Positions 17,198 to 27,161 of a stretch of 64,000 nt of DNA are shown one piece after another (position 1 is the stretch's first letter; the number at the start of each line of letters is the position of its first letter). The DNA lies in assembly GCF_025717005.1 (NCBI RefSeq), contig NZ_JAOVZU010000005.1:62001-126000 (forward strand), read 5' to 3'. Both the position numbers and the translations under genes were made by a program. Source of the DNA: Actinotalea endophytica. GTDB lineage: Bacteria > Actinomycetota > Actinomycetes > Actinomycetales > Cellulomonadaceae. Below the pieces are notes generated by a model. The model saw only the letters and a program-made list of their open reading frames with translations. It made no database searches and had not been told where the DNA came from.

Positions 17198-18294
17198 CCA
17201 CGCCGACCCGGATCCCGGTGGGAGGCGAGCGACCGTACGAGGTCGTCGTCGGCGACCACCTGCTCGGCGAGCTCGCGGGCCTGCTCGGCGAGCAGTGCCG
17301 GCGGGTGCTGATCGTCCACCCGGGCGCGCTGGCGACCTCGGCCGAGGCGGTCCGCGACGACCTGCAGGCGCACGGCTACGAGGTCGTCCTCGCGGAGGTC
17401 CCCGAGGCCGAGGACGCGAAGACGGCCCAGGTCGCCGCGTTCTGCTGGGGCGTGCTGGGCCAGTCCGGCTTCACCCGGTCCGACGTCGTGGTCGGGCTCG
17501 GCGGCGGTGCCACCACGGACCTCGCGGGGTTCGTCGCCGCGACGTGGTTGCGCGGGGTCGCCGTGGTCCAGGTCCCGACCACCCTGCTCGCGATGGTCGA
17601 CGCCGCCGTCGGCGGCAAGACCGGGATCAACACCGCCGAGGGGAAGAACCTCGTGGGCGCGTTCCACCCGCCGGTCGGCGTGCTGTGCGACCTCGCGACG
17701 CTCGAGAGCCTTCCCGTGCACGACCGGGTCGCCGGGCTCGCCGAGGTGGTCAAGGCGGGCTTCATCGCCGACCCGCGCATCGTCGAGCTGGTCGAGGAGC
17801 ACGCTGCGGGTCTGCGCGCAGAGCACCTCGACGAGCAGACCCGGCCCGTGCTGCGCGAGCTGGTCGAGCGTGCGGTGCGGGTCAAGGCCGAGGTCGTCTC
17901 GGCCGACCTCCGTGAGGCCGGGCCCCGCGAGATGCTCAACTACGGACACACGTTCGGGCACGCGATCGAGCAGGTCGAACGGTTCCGCTGGCGGCACGGT
18001 GCGGCCGTCTCCGTCGGCATGGTCTACGTCGCCGAGCTCGCCCGACTCGCCGGCCGGCTCGACGAGGACGTGGTTGCGCGCCACCGCGCCGTGCTCGAGG
18101 CGCTGGGACTGCCGACCTCCTACCGGGGCGACCGCTGGGAGCAGCTGCTCACGGCGATGCGCCGGGACAAGAAGACCCGGGGCGACCTGCTGCGCTTCGT
18201 GGTGCTGGAGGGTCTCGCGCGGCCGACCCGACTCGAGGGGCCGGATCCTGCGCTGCTCGCGGCCGCGTACGCCGAGGTGAGCAGGGAGATCTGA
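17194..18294 (+). CDS. aroB: 3-dehydroquinate synthase
   Basis: Second step of the shikimate pathway, NAD- and zinc-dependent cyclisation of DAHP. 366 residues. Motifs: [40 protein letters not shown], the zinc Glu in [13 protein letters not shown], and the zinc histidines in [11 protein letters not shown] and [10 protein letters not shown]. Start GTG 17194 overlaps the aroK stop by four bases, so the cluster is translationally coupled through the odd aroK gene. Confidence 0.97.
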   Translation: MTTPTRIPVGGERPYEVVVGDHLLGELAGLLGEQCRRVLIVHPGALATSAEAVRDDLQAHGYEVVLAEVPEAEDAKTAQVAAFCWGVLGQSGFTRSDVVVGLGGGATTDLAGFVAATWLRGVAVVQVPTTLLAMVDAAVGGKTGINTAEGKNLVGAFHPPVGVLCDLATLESLPVHDRVAGLAEVVKAGFIADPRIVELVEEHAAGLRAEHLDEQTRPVLRELVERAVRVKAEVVSADLREAGPREMLNYGHTFGHAIEQVERFRWRHGAAVSVGMVYVAELARLAGRLDEDVVARHRAVLEALGLPTSYRGDRWEQLLTAMRRDKKTRGDLLRFVVLEGLARPTRLEGPDPALLAAAYAEVSREI

Positions 18295-18337
18295 GGCCGA
18301 CAAGCCCGGAACCTTGTGGCCGTGTCGGGGCCGCGAC

Positions 18338-18343
18338 TAGCCT
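18338..18343 (+). promoter_or_regulatory. leaderless-type -10 box
   Basis: TAGCCT ends 7 nt before ATG 18351, with no ribosome binding site in between. Confidence 0.45.
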
Positions 18344-18350
18344 CGTGCGC

Positions 18351-18956
18351 ATGCTCGTCATGGCGATCCAGCGCCGGGGGAGCCGACGCAGCGGCAACGG
18401 CACGGCCGACCTGCTGTCCATGCTGCGCGGGCACGACGGCGCCACGACCCACTTCGACCGGGTCACCACGGACCTGGTGCGCGGGGTGCTCGAGGACCCG
18501 GCCGTCGCGGTGGACGTCGCGCTCGACGTGCTCCGGCACGGCGGATGGACGGTCGGCATCGGCACGGGCGCGGTGGACGAGCCGCTGCCCCGGCGCGCGG
18601 TGGGCGGGTCGGGCCAGGCGTTCGACCTCGCGAACCGGGCTTTGGAGCGGGCCGGCAGCCGCCAGCGCCCCGTACCGCTGGTCGTGCTCGGTGCGGATCG
18701 CGAGCACGCGGCCGACGCCGAGGCGGTCCTCACCCTGATGGCGGCCGTGCTGGCGAAGCGGACCGAGGGCGGTTGGGCCGCGATCGACGCGGGCCGGGCG
18801 GCCGGCCGGGCCGCCACCCAGGAGGACGTAGCGGCACGGCTGGGCGTCAGCCAGCAGGCCGTCTCACAGCGCCTCGCGGCCGCGCTGTGGCACGAGGAGC
18901 AGGCGGTGCGCCCGGTGGCCGCGCGGTTGCTCGCGCAGGCGCAGGGGCGCTCCTAG
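18351..18956 (+). CDS. uncharacterised HTH protein (SatD-like)
   Basis: 201 residues from ATG 18351; GTG 18345 is an in-frame alternative. The body ([21 protein letters not shown], then [17 protein letters not shown]) resembles SatD-like conserved actinobacterial proteins of unknown function. The last 60 residues contain a clear helix-turn-helix, [20 protein letters not shown]. It sits alone between aroB and efp behind its own leaderless-type promoter. A DNA-binding regulatory role is plausible but untested; the SatD resemblance is from memory of the family pattern. Confidence 0.55.
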   Translation: MLVMAIQRRGSRRSGNGTADLLSMLRGHDGATTHFDRVTTDLVRGVLEDPAVAVDVALDVLRHGGWTVGIGTGAVDEPLPRRAVGGSGQAFDLANRALERAGSRQRPVPLVVLGADREHAADAEAVLTLMAAVLAKRTEGGWAAIDAGRAAGRAATQEDVAARLGVSQQAVSQRLAAALWHEEQAVRPVAARLLAQAQGRS

Positions 18957-18988
18957 CGCCCGGGAACGGTCCGCGCGCCTCGTACCGG

Positions 18989-18994
18989 TACACT
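18989..18994 (+). promoter_or_regulatory. -10 box of the efp-nusB transcript
   Basis: TACACT about 50 nt upstream of efp. The distance allows a normal leader carrying the GGAAG ribosome site. No convincing -35 box is visible. Confidence 0.4.
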
Positions 18995-19044
18995 GGTCGC
19001 CGCTTCGCGCGCGCCGTGCGACCCCGACGACAGGAAGACCCGCT

Positions 19045-19608
19045 GTGGCGACCACCAACGACCTGAAGAACGGCATCGTGCTCAACATCGACGGCCAGCT
19101 GTGGGCCGTCGTGGAGTTCCAGCACGTCAAGCCCGGCAAGGGCGGCGCGTTCGTGCGCACCAAGCTCAAGAACGTGCTCTCCGGCAAGGTCGTGGACCGG
19201 ACGTTCAACGCCGGCGTCAAGGTCGAGACCGCGAACGTCGACAAGCGCGACATGCAGTACCTGTACAAGGACGGCACGGACTTCGTGTTCATGGACACCT
19301 CGACGTACGACCAGCTGATGGTCGGCGAGGAGGTCGTCGGCGACTCCGCGAAGTTCATGCTGGAGAACCAGAACGCGATCGTCGCCACGCACGACGGCGT
19401 CCCGCTGTACGTCGAGCTCCCGGCCTCGGTCGTCCTCGAGATCACCTACACCGAGCCGGGTCTGCAGGGCGACCGTTCCACCGGCGGCACCAAGCCGGCG
19501 ACCCTCGAGACCGGCGCCGAGATCCAGGTCCCGCTGTTCCTCGAGACCGGCACCAAGGTCAAGGTGGACACGCGCGACGGGTCGTACCTCAGCCGCGTGA
19601 ACGACTGA
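19045..19608 (+). CDS. efp: elongation factor P
   Basis: Relieves ribosome stalling at polyproline stretches, which are common in this proteome (for example the PilT and LCP tails). 187 residues, three beta-barrel domains. The N-terminal loop around [12 protein letters not shown] holds the Lys that is modified in other lineages. The C-terminal signature ([20 protein letters not shown]) is complete. Start GTG 19045 follows GGAAG. nusB starts one base after the stop codon. Confidence 0.97.
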   Translation: MATTNDLKNGIVLNIDGQLWAVVEFQHVKPGKGGAFVRTKLKNVLSGKVVDRTFNAGVKVETANVDKRDMQYLYKDGTDFVFMDTSTYDQLMVGEEVVGDSAKFMLENQNAIVATHDGVPLYVELPASVVLEITYTEPGLQGDRSTGGTKPATLETGAEIQVPLFLETGTKVKVDTRDGSYLSRVND

Positions 19609-19609
19609 G

Positions 19610-20020
19610 GTGGCCGCACGGAGCAAGGCCCGCAAGCGCGCGCTGGACGTGCTCTTCGAGGCTGATCAGCGGGGATCGGACCCGCTGACCGTGCTCGCCG
19701 ACCGGATCGCCCAGCCGGGTACCGAGGCCGCCCTGCCGCAGTACGCCGTGGAGCTCGTGGAGGGCGTCATCGCGCACCTCGCGGAGATCGACGAGCTCAT
19801 CTCCACGTACTCCCACGGCTGGGCGCTCGAGCGGATGCCCGCGGTGGACCGCGCTGCGTTGCGGATCGGTGCGTGGGAGCTGCTGCACAACGACGACGTG
19901 CCGGACGCCGTCGCCGTCGACGAGGCGGTGGAGCTGGTCCGCGCGCTCTCGACCGACGACTCGCCGACCTTCGTGAACGGCGTGCTGGGGCGCCTGCTGG
20001 CCCTCAAGCCCACGCTCTGA
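19610..20020 (+). CDS. nusB: transcription antitermination factor NusB
   Basis: Small all-helical RNA-binding protein that, with NusE/S10, assembles the rRNA antitermination complex. 136 residues: basic start AARSKARKRALDVLFEADQ, central MPAVDRAALRIGAWELLH, and C-terminal EAVELVRALSTDDSPTFVNGVLGRL are all diagnostic. The efp-nusB order is the usual actinobacterial arrangement. Its stop faces the stop of the minus-strand GGDEF-EAL gene across 12 bp. Confidence 0.95.
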   Translation: MAARSKARKRALDVLFEADQRGSDPLTVLADRIAQPGTEAALPQYAVELVEGVIAHLAEIDELISTYSHGWALERMPAVDRAALRIGAWELLHNDDVPDAVAVDEAVELVRALSTDDSPTFVNGVLGRLLALKPTL

Positions 20021-20032
20021 CGCGCCGGGACC

Positions 20033-22282
20033 TCAGGCGAGCGCGGCCCGGGGGATCCGGGCGGCCCGCTGGGTCGGCGCAGCCGAGGCCCGTGCGCGGG
20101 GTTCGGCCTGCGGACGCCCGATGAGGTTGCCCTGCACCAGGTCGACCCCGAGTCGGGCCAGCGCGGTGAGCTGGGAGCGCTGCTCGACGCCTTCCGCGAC
20201 GACCTCGAGCCCATGGACCTCGGCGAGCGCGACGACGGCGCGCAGCACGGCCAGACCGCCGTCGGTCGCACAGTCGTCGATCAGGGACTTGTCGATCTTC
20301 AGCACGTGCAGCGGCAGGCGCCCGAGCCGTGCGAGCGAGTTGTAGCCGGTGCCGAAGTCGTCGAGGGCGATCCGGGCACCCCGGGCGGCGAGCTCCGCCA
20401 GGACCGCGCGGACGTGGTGCATGTCGTGCACGATCGCGGTCTCGGTGACCTCGATGGTCAGCCGGTCCCACGCGTCGGTGCCCCAGGACTCCTCGATGTG
20501 GCGCAGCACGTCGGGCTCGTCGAGCTGGCGGGCAGCGACGTTCACCGCGACCGGCAGGCCGAACCGCTCCATGCCGACCCGGGCCGCAGCGAACATCTGC
20601 TTGCCGACCTCGACGATCAGGCCGGTCTCCTCGGCGAGCGGCAGCCAGGACGCCGGTGCCCGCAGCGTGTCGCCGTCCTGCCATCGGGCGAGCACCTCGA
20701 GGCCGACGACCTCGAGTGTCGCGGGGTCGGCGACCGGCTGGAAGTGGGCGATGATCCGCCCGTGGGCCACGGCGGTCTCGAGCTCGGCCGTGATGGCGGC
20801 CCGGTCGGCCTCGCGCTCACGGAGCAGGTCGTCGAAGTAGGCGACGCCCGCGTGGGTGCGCCGGGCCTCCGCCATCGCGCGGTCCGCGTGCCGCTGGAGC
20901 GTCCCGGGGTCGCGCGTCGTGGCGTGGGCGATGCCGACCGTGAGGCTCGTACGCAGCGCCGACCCCGTCGCCGCGCCGAACTCCGCGCGGAGCTCCCGGC
21001 CGGTCTCGCGCAACCAGTCCGTGCTGTGCTCGCCGACCAGCACGGCCGCGAACTCGTCGCCACCGACCCGGGCCACGAACACCTCGCGACCGACCCGCTC
21101 GGCGAGCGAACGCGACAGGTGGTGCGCGGTCTGCACGAGGAGCTCGTCGCCGGCCCGGTGCCCGAGGCGCTCGTTGGTGTTCTTCAGGCCCTCCACGTCG
21201 ACCAGCAGGAGCGCGACGCCCTGGCCCCCGCAGAGCACGTCGGTGAGGTGGTCGTCGAGCGCGGTCCGGCTCGGCAACCCGGTGAGCAGGTCGAAGAACG
21301 CGGCCCGGTGCAGGCGCTCGGCGAGCGCGTAGCGTTCGGCCGCGGTCGAGACGAGGCGTTCGAGGTCGGTGAGGAAGTCGCGTGCCTCCGCGTCGGGCTC
21401 GACCTGGGTGACGATCTCGGTGACGAGGCGGTCCTGGCCGGCGGGGCGGATCCGGCCGTGGACGGTCGGGTCGGCGAGGGCGGCGCGGGCCTCGCTGCAG
21501 GCCCGGCCGAGCAGCGCGTCGGCCTCGGTGCTCAGCCAGGCGTCGTTCGCGACCGCCGCGAGTGCGTGCCGCAGGGCCGCCCTCCGCGTCGCGACGCGGT
21601 GCAGGGCGCTCATCCGCTCGGCAGCCATGACCTGCAGGCCGATCACCAGCGGCAGGGCCCAGACGCCCTTGAGCAGCTCGGTGACCGCGGTGGGCGGAGG
21701 GACCGACGAGGCGACCAGGAGCGCGGCGGACACGAAGCCGGTCACCGCGAGGAGCCCACCGACCGGCGTCATGCGGGATCGCCGGAGCACCGCGGCGACG
21801 TACCCGGCGATGGCGGCGAGCGGGACCAGGTGGATCGCCGGTGACAGGGGTCCGTACGCCGGGAGCTGACCCGCGACGAAGGGACGGTGCACGAGGTCGG
21901 TCGTGAACCACAGGACGGTGGCCACGCCGTACCAGGCCGCCGCGCCGGAGACGAGACCGCGCACGGACGGCCCACCGGTGGACGCCTGGAGCGCCGGGAG
22001 CCCGAGGACCACGGCGGACGCGAGGGCGAGGAACCGCAGCGCCAGGAGCGCCTCGGTCCACGCGGGGTCGGCCACGAGCCCGAGGAGTCCGTTCACCAGC
22101 CCGACGACGGCCAGGGCGGCGCTCCATGCGAAGACCCACACGAGCTGGCGCGAGGAGAGCCGGTGGCGGCGGGGAGAGCCGTCGAAGCTCAGCCACCCGG
22201 TCTCGAGCACGACGAGACCCAGGACGGCACCGGCGACCACGCACTGCAGGGCCACCGACCAAGCTGGGACAGAACCGGACAC
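20033..22282 (-). CDS. membrane GGDEF-EAL cyclic-di-GMP signalling protein
   Basis: 749 residues from GTG 22282. Residues 1 to about 230 form several transmembrane helices with no named sensor domain. The GGDEF domain (roughly 310-470) keeps the intact catalytic VGGDEFAA but has no RxxD inhibitory I-site upstream. The EAL domain (about 490-725) reads EVL in place of EAL. It keeps the metal and catalytic residues in NVAARQL, EVTETAI, ALDDFGTGYNSL, LKIDKSL, AEGVE and the QGN region. Both synthesis and breakdown of c-di-GMP are therefore possible. The gene has the same sigma-28-like promoter as the pilus genes. Confidence 0.93.
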   Translation of the reverse strand: MSGSVPAWSVALQCVVAGAVLGLVVLETGWLSFDGSPRRHRLSSRQLVWVFAWSAALAVVGLVNGLLGLVADPAWTEALLALRFLALASAVVLGLPALQASTGGPSVRGLVSGAAAWYGVATVLWFTTDLVHRPFVAGQLPAYGPLSPAIHLVPLAAIAGYVAAVLRRSRMTPVGGLLAVTGFVSAALLVASSVPPPTAVTELLKGVWALPLVIGLQVMAAERMSALHRVATRRAALRHALAAVANDAWLSTEADALLGRACSEARAALADPTVHGRIRPAGQDRLVTEIVTQVEPDAEARDFLTDLERLVSTAAERYALAERLHRAAFFDLLTGLPSRTALDDHLTDVLCGGQGVALLLVDVEGLKNTNERLGHRAGDELLVQTAHHLSRSLAERVGREVFVARVGGDEFAAVLVGEHSTDWLRETGRELRAEFGAATGSALRTSLTVGIAHATTRDPGTLQRHADRAMAEARRTHAGVAYFDDLLREREADRAAITAELETAVAHGRIIAHFQPVADPATLEVVGLEVLARWQDGDTLRAPASWLPLAEETGLIVEVGKQMFAAARVGMERFGLPVAVNVAARQLDEPDVLRHIEESWGTDAWDRLTIEVTETAIVHDMHHVRAVLAELAARGARIALDDFGTGYNSLARLGRLPLHVLKIDKSLIDDCATDGGLAVLRAVVALAEVHGLEVVAEGVEQRSQLTALARLGVDLVQGNLIGRPQAEPRARASAAPTQRAARIPRAALA

Positions 22283-22289
22283 AAGGGTC

Positions 22290-22318
22290 CTATCGGTGCA
22301 CCCTGTGAGCTGCTTGAG
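22290..22318 (-). promoter_or_regulatory. sigma-28-like promoter of the GGDEF-EAL gene
   Basis: On the minus strand, CTCAA (22318-22314), a 17-nt spacer and CCGATAG (22296-22290), identical to the pilM promoter in both boxes. It ends 7 nt before the GTG start, so the transcript would be leaderless. Confidence 0.6.
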
Positions 22319-22352
22319 GACCTGGGAGTACTCCTATCAGGTGATTTGACTG

Positions 22353-25300
22353 TCAGCGGGTCGAGATGTGACCGAATCGGTGCCGGGTCCGTGACACCGC
22401 CTGCTCGCGCAGCACGGTGCGCAGCTCCCGGGTGCCGCTGGCCAGCACGGGCCCGTCGAGCACGGTGACCTCGCCGACCCGAGCCGTTGCCGCTTCGCGC
22501 AGCCCGTCGACGTCGCCCACCACGCGCACCCGGCCGGTGACCTCACCGGAGGCGACGCGCGCCGCGAAGGTCGCGTCGTCCTCGTCGGCCTGACGGCTCT
22601 CGGTCACCGGCACGCCCGCTGCCGCGGCAGCAGCGCGCACCCGGGCCACCTGCGCGGCCGAGGCGCCGCGCCCGACCCGGATCCACAGGTGGGGGACCGG
22701 CAGGTACCGCAGCGTGTTCTCCTCGACGGCGAGCCCGGTGGGGTCGGCCGGGGCGAAGACCGTCGTGAGGACGCGAGCGTCGTCGGCCTTCGCCGCGGCG
22801 AGCCAGGCGTCGTCGTCCTGGACGGTGCGGTCGGACCAGTCGCCCAGCTGTGCGACGTACCCGGGTCCGCCCGCCTTCGCGCCGGGGCCGACCACCGACG
22901 CCTTCCAGCCGCCGAACGGCTGGCGTCGCACGATCGCACCGGTGATGTGCCGGTTGACGTACGCGTTGCCGACCTCGACGTGGGCGAGCCAGTGGTCGAT
23001 CTCGGCCTCGTCCAGCGAGTGCAGGCCCCCGGTCAGACCGAACGCCGTGGCGTTCTGGACGGCGATCGCCTCGTCGAGGGTGTCGACCCGGATGACGCCG
23101 AGCACCGGGCCGAAGCACTCGGTCAGGTGGAAGAACGAGCCGGGCTCGACCCCGTGCTTGACGCCTGGCGTCCACTGCCGGCCCTCGTCGTCCAGGCGCC
23201 GCGGCTCGACCAACCAGTGCTCACCGGGGTCGAGCGTGGTCAGGGCACGCAGCAGCTTGCCGCGGGCCGGTTCGACGAGCGGACCCATCGTCGTGCCGAT
23301 CCGCGTCGACGGGCCGACGGCGAGCGAGGCCACCGCGTCCGCGAGCTGGCGGCGCAGCCGGTCCGAGCGTCCGGCCGAGCCCACGAGGATCAGCAGCGAC
23401 GCCGCCGAGCACTTCTGCCCGGCGTGGCCGAACGCAGAACGCACCACGTCCGCGACTGCGAGGTCGATGTCCGCGGCGGGCGTGACGATCAGCGAGTTCT
23501 TGCCGGACGTCTCGGCGATCACCTGGAGGTCCGGACGCCAGCCCGCGAACAGCTGCGCGGTCTCGATCGAGCCGGTGAGCAGCACGCGCGTGACGTCCGG
23601 GTGCGTGATGAGCCGCCGGCCGACCTCGTTCTCGGGCACCTCGAGGACCTGGAGGACGTCCGGGTCGAACCCCTCGTCGGCGAGCGCGCGGCGCACGGCC
23701 GCGCCGGTGAGCGCGGCGCACCGCGGCGTCTGAGGGGCGGGCTTGAGGATCGTCGGCGAGCCGGCGCCGAGCGCCGCCATGGCCGAGCCGATCGGGATCG
23801 CCAGCGGGAAGTTCCACGGCGGCGTGACGACGCTGACCCCGCGCGACGTGAACGTGGCAAGCGGGTCGCTGTCGAGCTCGGTCGTGCGCTCGGCGTAGTA
23901 GCGAGCGAAGTCGACGGCCTCGCTCACCTCGGGGTCGGCCTCGGCGACGGTCTTCCCGGCCTCGTGCGCGGCGATCTGGACGAGCGCGCCGCGCGCGTCC
24001 TCGAGGTGGTCGGCGGCACGACGCAGCACGGCCGCCCGGCGGTCGGCGGGCACCGCGGCCCAGGTCGGCGCGAGCTCGGCCGCCCTCGCGACGGCGGCAT
24101 CGACCGTGGGGACGTCCGCGGCGAACGCCGGGGGCTCGACCTGCGGGGCCTCGGCGAGCAGCCGCGCCGCCCACGCTCGCGAGGCGGGCACGGCCGGGTC
24201 CGTGTCCACGGCGTTGTGGAACCCGGACCCGGCCGGCGCGAGCGGACGGCCCCGTCGGGGCGTGGTGTCCAGCGACCCGGCCTCGCGCATGGAGGCGAGG
24301 AACCGCTCACGCTGGCCGTCCAGACCGGTCGGTCCGCCGTCGTCGGCGACCGCGGGGTGGTCGCCGCCGAAGATCGCGTGCAGGAAGTTCTGCCCCGCGG
24401 CGTTCTCCTCGAGCCGTCGCACGAGGTAGGCGATCGCCACGTCGAAGTCGTGGGCGGCGACGACCGGCGTGTAGAGCAGCACCGAGCCGTGCACGTCCCG
24501 GACCGCACGGGCCTGCGACGGCGCCATGCCCTGGAGCATCTCGATGTCGACGTCCGCGACGACGCCGCGCTCGGCCGCGAGCAGGTGCGCGAGGGCGACG
24601 TGGTACAGGTTGTGGCTCGCCACGCCGATCCGGGCCGCCGCGGTGCGCTCCGGGTCGAGCGCCGTGTCGAGCATCCGCACGTAGTGGGCGTCGACGTCGC
24701 CCTTGGTCGGGTACGGCGCCTGGGGCCAGCCGTGCAAGGCGGCCTCGACCTGCTCCATCGCGAGGTTCGCGCCCTTCACGAGCCGGATCTTGATCCGGGC
24801 GCCACCGGCGGCGACCCGTGCCCGGGCGATCCGGGTGAGCTCCTCGAGCGCGTCGGACGCGTCCGGGAGGTACGCCTGCAGGACGATGCCGAGCTCGCTG
24901 TCGCGCAGGTCGGGGTGCGCGCAGAGCTGCTCGAAGACCTGCACCGTCAGTGCGAGGTCGCGGTACTCCTCCATGTCGAGGTTCAGGAACGTGCCCGCGT
25001 CGCGGGCCGCCCGGTACAGGGGGAGGAGGGTCGCCACGACCCGGTCCCGGCTGCCCGCGAGGTCCCAGGTGGACAGCTGGCTGGCCACCGCCGAGACCTT
25101 GATCGAGACGTAGTCGACATCCGGCCGGCGGACCAGAGCCGTGACCCGCTCCAGGCGGGACGCGGCCTCGGCCTCGCCGAGCACCGCCTCGCCTAGCAGG
25201 TTGAGGTTGAGCCGGAAGCCGTGCGCGCGAGCGGCCGCGATGTGCCGGTCCAGGTGATCGGCGTCGGCGACGAGATGGCCGACGAGCTGCCGCAGCCGGG

Positions 25301-25628
25301 CGCGCGCGGCCGGGACGACGAGGCCGGGGGCCAGTGGCCCGAGCACGCCACCCGCGCGCAGCAGCGTCCGGTCCAGGAGCCCGACGAAGGTCGCGGCGCC
25401 GGCGTCCTTCGCGAGACCGGCGAGCTCGCGGGCCGCCACGGCGTCGTCCTCGGGCCGTGCGACGCGGTCGACGAACGTCAGCGCCACGTCGAGCCCCGCC
25501 GGGTCGCCGACGAGGGCGGCGAGGCGGGCCGCGGCGCGCCGCTCGGCGCCCGAGCCTCCCGCGGTGGCCTCGATCCACTGGTCGGCGAGGGCGAGGACGG
25601 CGGGGGTGAGGTCGGTGAGCGTCGTCAT
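22353..25628 (-). CDS. putA: bifunctional proline dehydrogenase / P5C dehydrogenase
   Basis: Oxidises proline to glutamate in two steps. 1091 residues from ATG at 25628, preceded by GGAGAG. FAD-dependent proline dehydrogenase domain (about 50-400): DYVSIKVSAV, FLNLDMEEYRDL, KIRLVKGANLAMEQ and GVASHNLYH. NAD-dependent aldehyde dehydrogenase domain (about 450-950): VTPPWNFPLAIP, TGSIETAQLF, the catalytic Cys in FGHAGQKCSAASLL, and QPFGGWKAS. No N-terminal DNA-binding domain like that of enteric PutA is present. The divergent PAS-AraC gene is a candidate regulator. The GGDEF-EAL gene lies downstream on the same strand after 70 bp. Confidence 0.95.
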   Translation of the reverse strand: MTTLTDLTPAVLALADQWIEATAGGSGAERRAAARLAALVGDPAGLDVALTFVDRVARPEDDAVAARELAGLAKDAGAATFVGLLDRTLLRAGGVLGPLAPGLVVPAARARLRQLVGHLVADADHLDRHIAAARAHGFRLNLNLLGEAVLGEAEAASRLERVTALVRRPDVDYVSIKVSAVASQLSTWDLAGSRDRVVATLLPLYRAARDAGTFLNLDMEEYRDLALTVQVFEQLCAHPDLRDSELGIVLQAYLPDASDALEELTRIARARVAAGGARIKIRLVKGANLAMEQVEAALHGWPQAPYPTKGDVDAHYVRMLDTALDPERTAAARIGVASHNLYHVALAHLLAAERGVVADVDIEMLQGMAPSQARAVRDVHGSVLLYTPVVAAHDFDVAIAYLVRRLEENAAGQNFLHAIFGGDHPAVADDGGPTGLDGQRERFLASMREAGSLDTTPRRGRPLAPAGSGFHNAVDTDPAVPASRAWAARLLAEAPQVEPPAFAADVPTVDAAVARAAELAPTWAAVPADRRAAVLRRAADHLEDARGALVQIAAHEAGKTVAEADPEVSEAVDFARYYAERTTELDSDPLATFTSRGVSVVTPPWNFPLAIPIGSAMAALGAGSPTILKPAPQTPRCAALTGAAVRRALADEGFDPDVLQVLEVPENEVGRRLITHPDVTRVLLTGSIETAQLFAGWRPDLQVIAETSGKNSLIVTPAADIDLAVADVVRSAFGHAGQKCSAASLLILVGSAGRSDRLRRQLADAVASLAVGPSTRIGTTMGPLVEPARGKLLRALTTLDPGEHWLVEPRRLDDEGRQWTPGVKHGVEPGSFFHLTECFGPVLGVIRVDTLDEAIAVQNATAFGLTGGLHSLDEAEIDHWLAHVEVGNAYVNRHITGAIVRRQPFGGWKASVVGPGAKAGGPGYVAQLGDWSDRTVQDDDAWLAAAKADDARVLTTVFAPADPTGLAVEENTLRYLPVPHLWIRVGRGASAAQVARVRAAAAAAGVPVTESRQADEDDATFAARVASGEVTGRVRVVGDVDGLREAATARVGEVTVLDGPVLASGTRELRTVLREQAVSRTRHRFGHISTR

Positions 25629-25766
25629 CTCTCCAGCATGCGCCGGGCGGGCCGGGCGCGTCTTGCACGCATCCGGCGCCCGAGCCGCGGGTTTGCGCCG
25701 TGCGTGCGTCGTGCCGGTTCCGGCCGGCGTCGCGGCCGACGTCGCGCCCCGGAAACCTGCGAGCGG

Positions 25767-25772
25767 TACCGT
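25767..25772 (+). promoter_or_regulatory. leaderless-type -10 box of the PAS-AraC gene
   Basis: TACCGT ends 6 nt before ATG 25779 in the 150-bp divergent gap shared with putA. No Shine-Dalgarno sequence lies between. Confidence 0.45.
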
Positions 25773-25778
25773 CCCGCC

Positions 25779-26528
25779 ATGGTCGAGCGGGCGGGGTCGA
25801 AGGCGCTGCTCGACGCCCTGGATCCCGCGCTGCGGGCGTTGTTCGACCAGCTCGGCGGCACCATGTTCTGCGCGAAGGACCTGCAGGGCCGTTACGTCGC
25901 GGTGAACCAGGCCTTCGTGGACCGCACCGGACGGTCGTCGGTGCGCGACGTCGTCGGCCGACGCGCCGAGGACCTGTTCGTCGCCCACCTCGCCGAGCAC
26001 TACAACGCGCAGGACGAGGCGGTGATCGCCTCGGGTCACCCGCTGCGCCGCGAGCTCGAGCTGATCTGGCGGCCCGGCGGGGTCGCGGGGTGGTACCTGA
26101 CCTCGAAGGAGGTCGTCGTCGTCGACGGCGAGGTGATCGGTCTGGTGAGCGTGTCGGAGGACCTGCGCCGGCGCGACGCGGCCGACGCCGTGATGACCTC
26201 GCTGGAGCGCGTCGCGGCACTGCTCTCGACGCGGCCCCCGGGGCCGGTGCCGGTCGCGGAGCTCGCGGCGGTCGCCGGGTGCTCGGCGTCCACGCTCGAG
26301 CGCCGGATGCGGGCCGTCTACGGGCTCTCGCCGCAGCAGCACGTGCTCCGGACCCGCGTCGACCGGGCCGCGGCACTGCTGTCGACGAGCGACCTCCCGC
26401 TCGCCGAGGTCGCCGTGCGGTCCGGCTTCTACGACCAGGCCGTGCTCACCCGGACGTTCGGGCGTCTGACCGGTGAGACACCCGCGCAGTTCCGGCGGCG
26501 TGCCCGCGGCGGTGGGCTGCCGGTCCGC

Positions 26529-26531
<3 letters not shown>
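25779..26531 (+). CDS. PAS-domain AraC-family transcriptional regulator
   Basis: 250 residues. The N-terminal PAS domain (about 15-125, FDQLGGTMFCAKDLQGRYVA and LVSVSEDLRRRDA) would sense a ligand or redox state. The C-terminal AraC domain has both helix-turn-helix units: VAELAAVAGCSASTLERRM, then LPLAEVAVRSGFYDQAVLTR, ending in the usual FGRLTGETPAQFRRRA. It is divergent from putA, which makes proline or redox control of putA the obvious hypothesis, not a demonstrated one. The pyrR promoter box overlaps its final codon. Confidence 0.85.
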
Positions 26532-27160
<629 letters not shown>

Positions 27161-27161
<1 letters not shown>

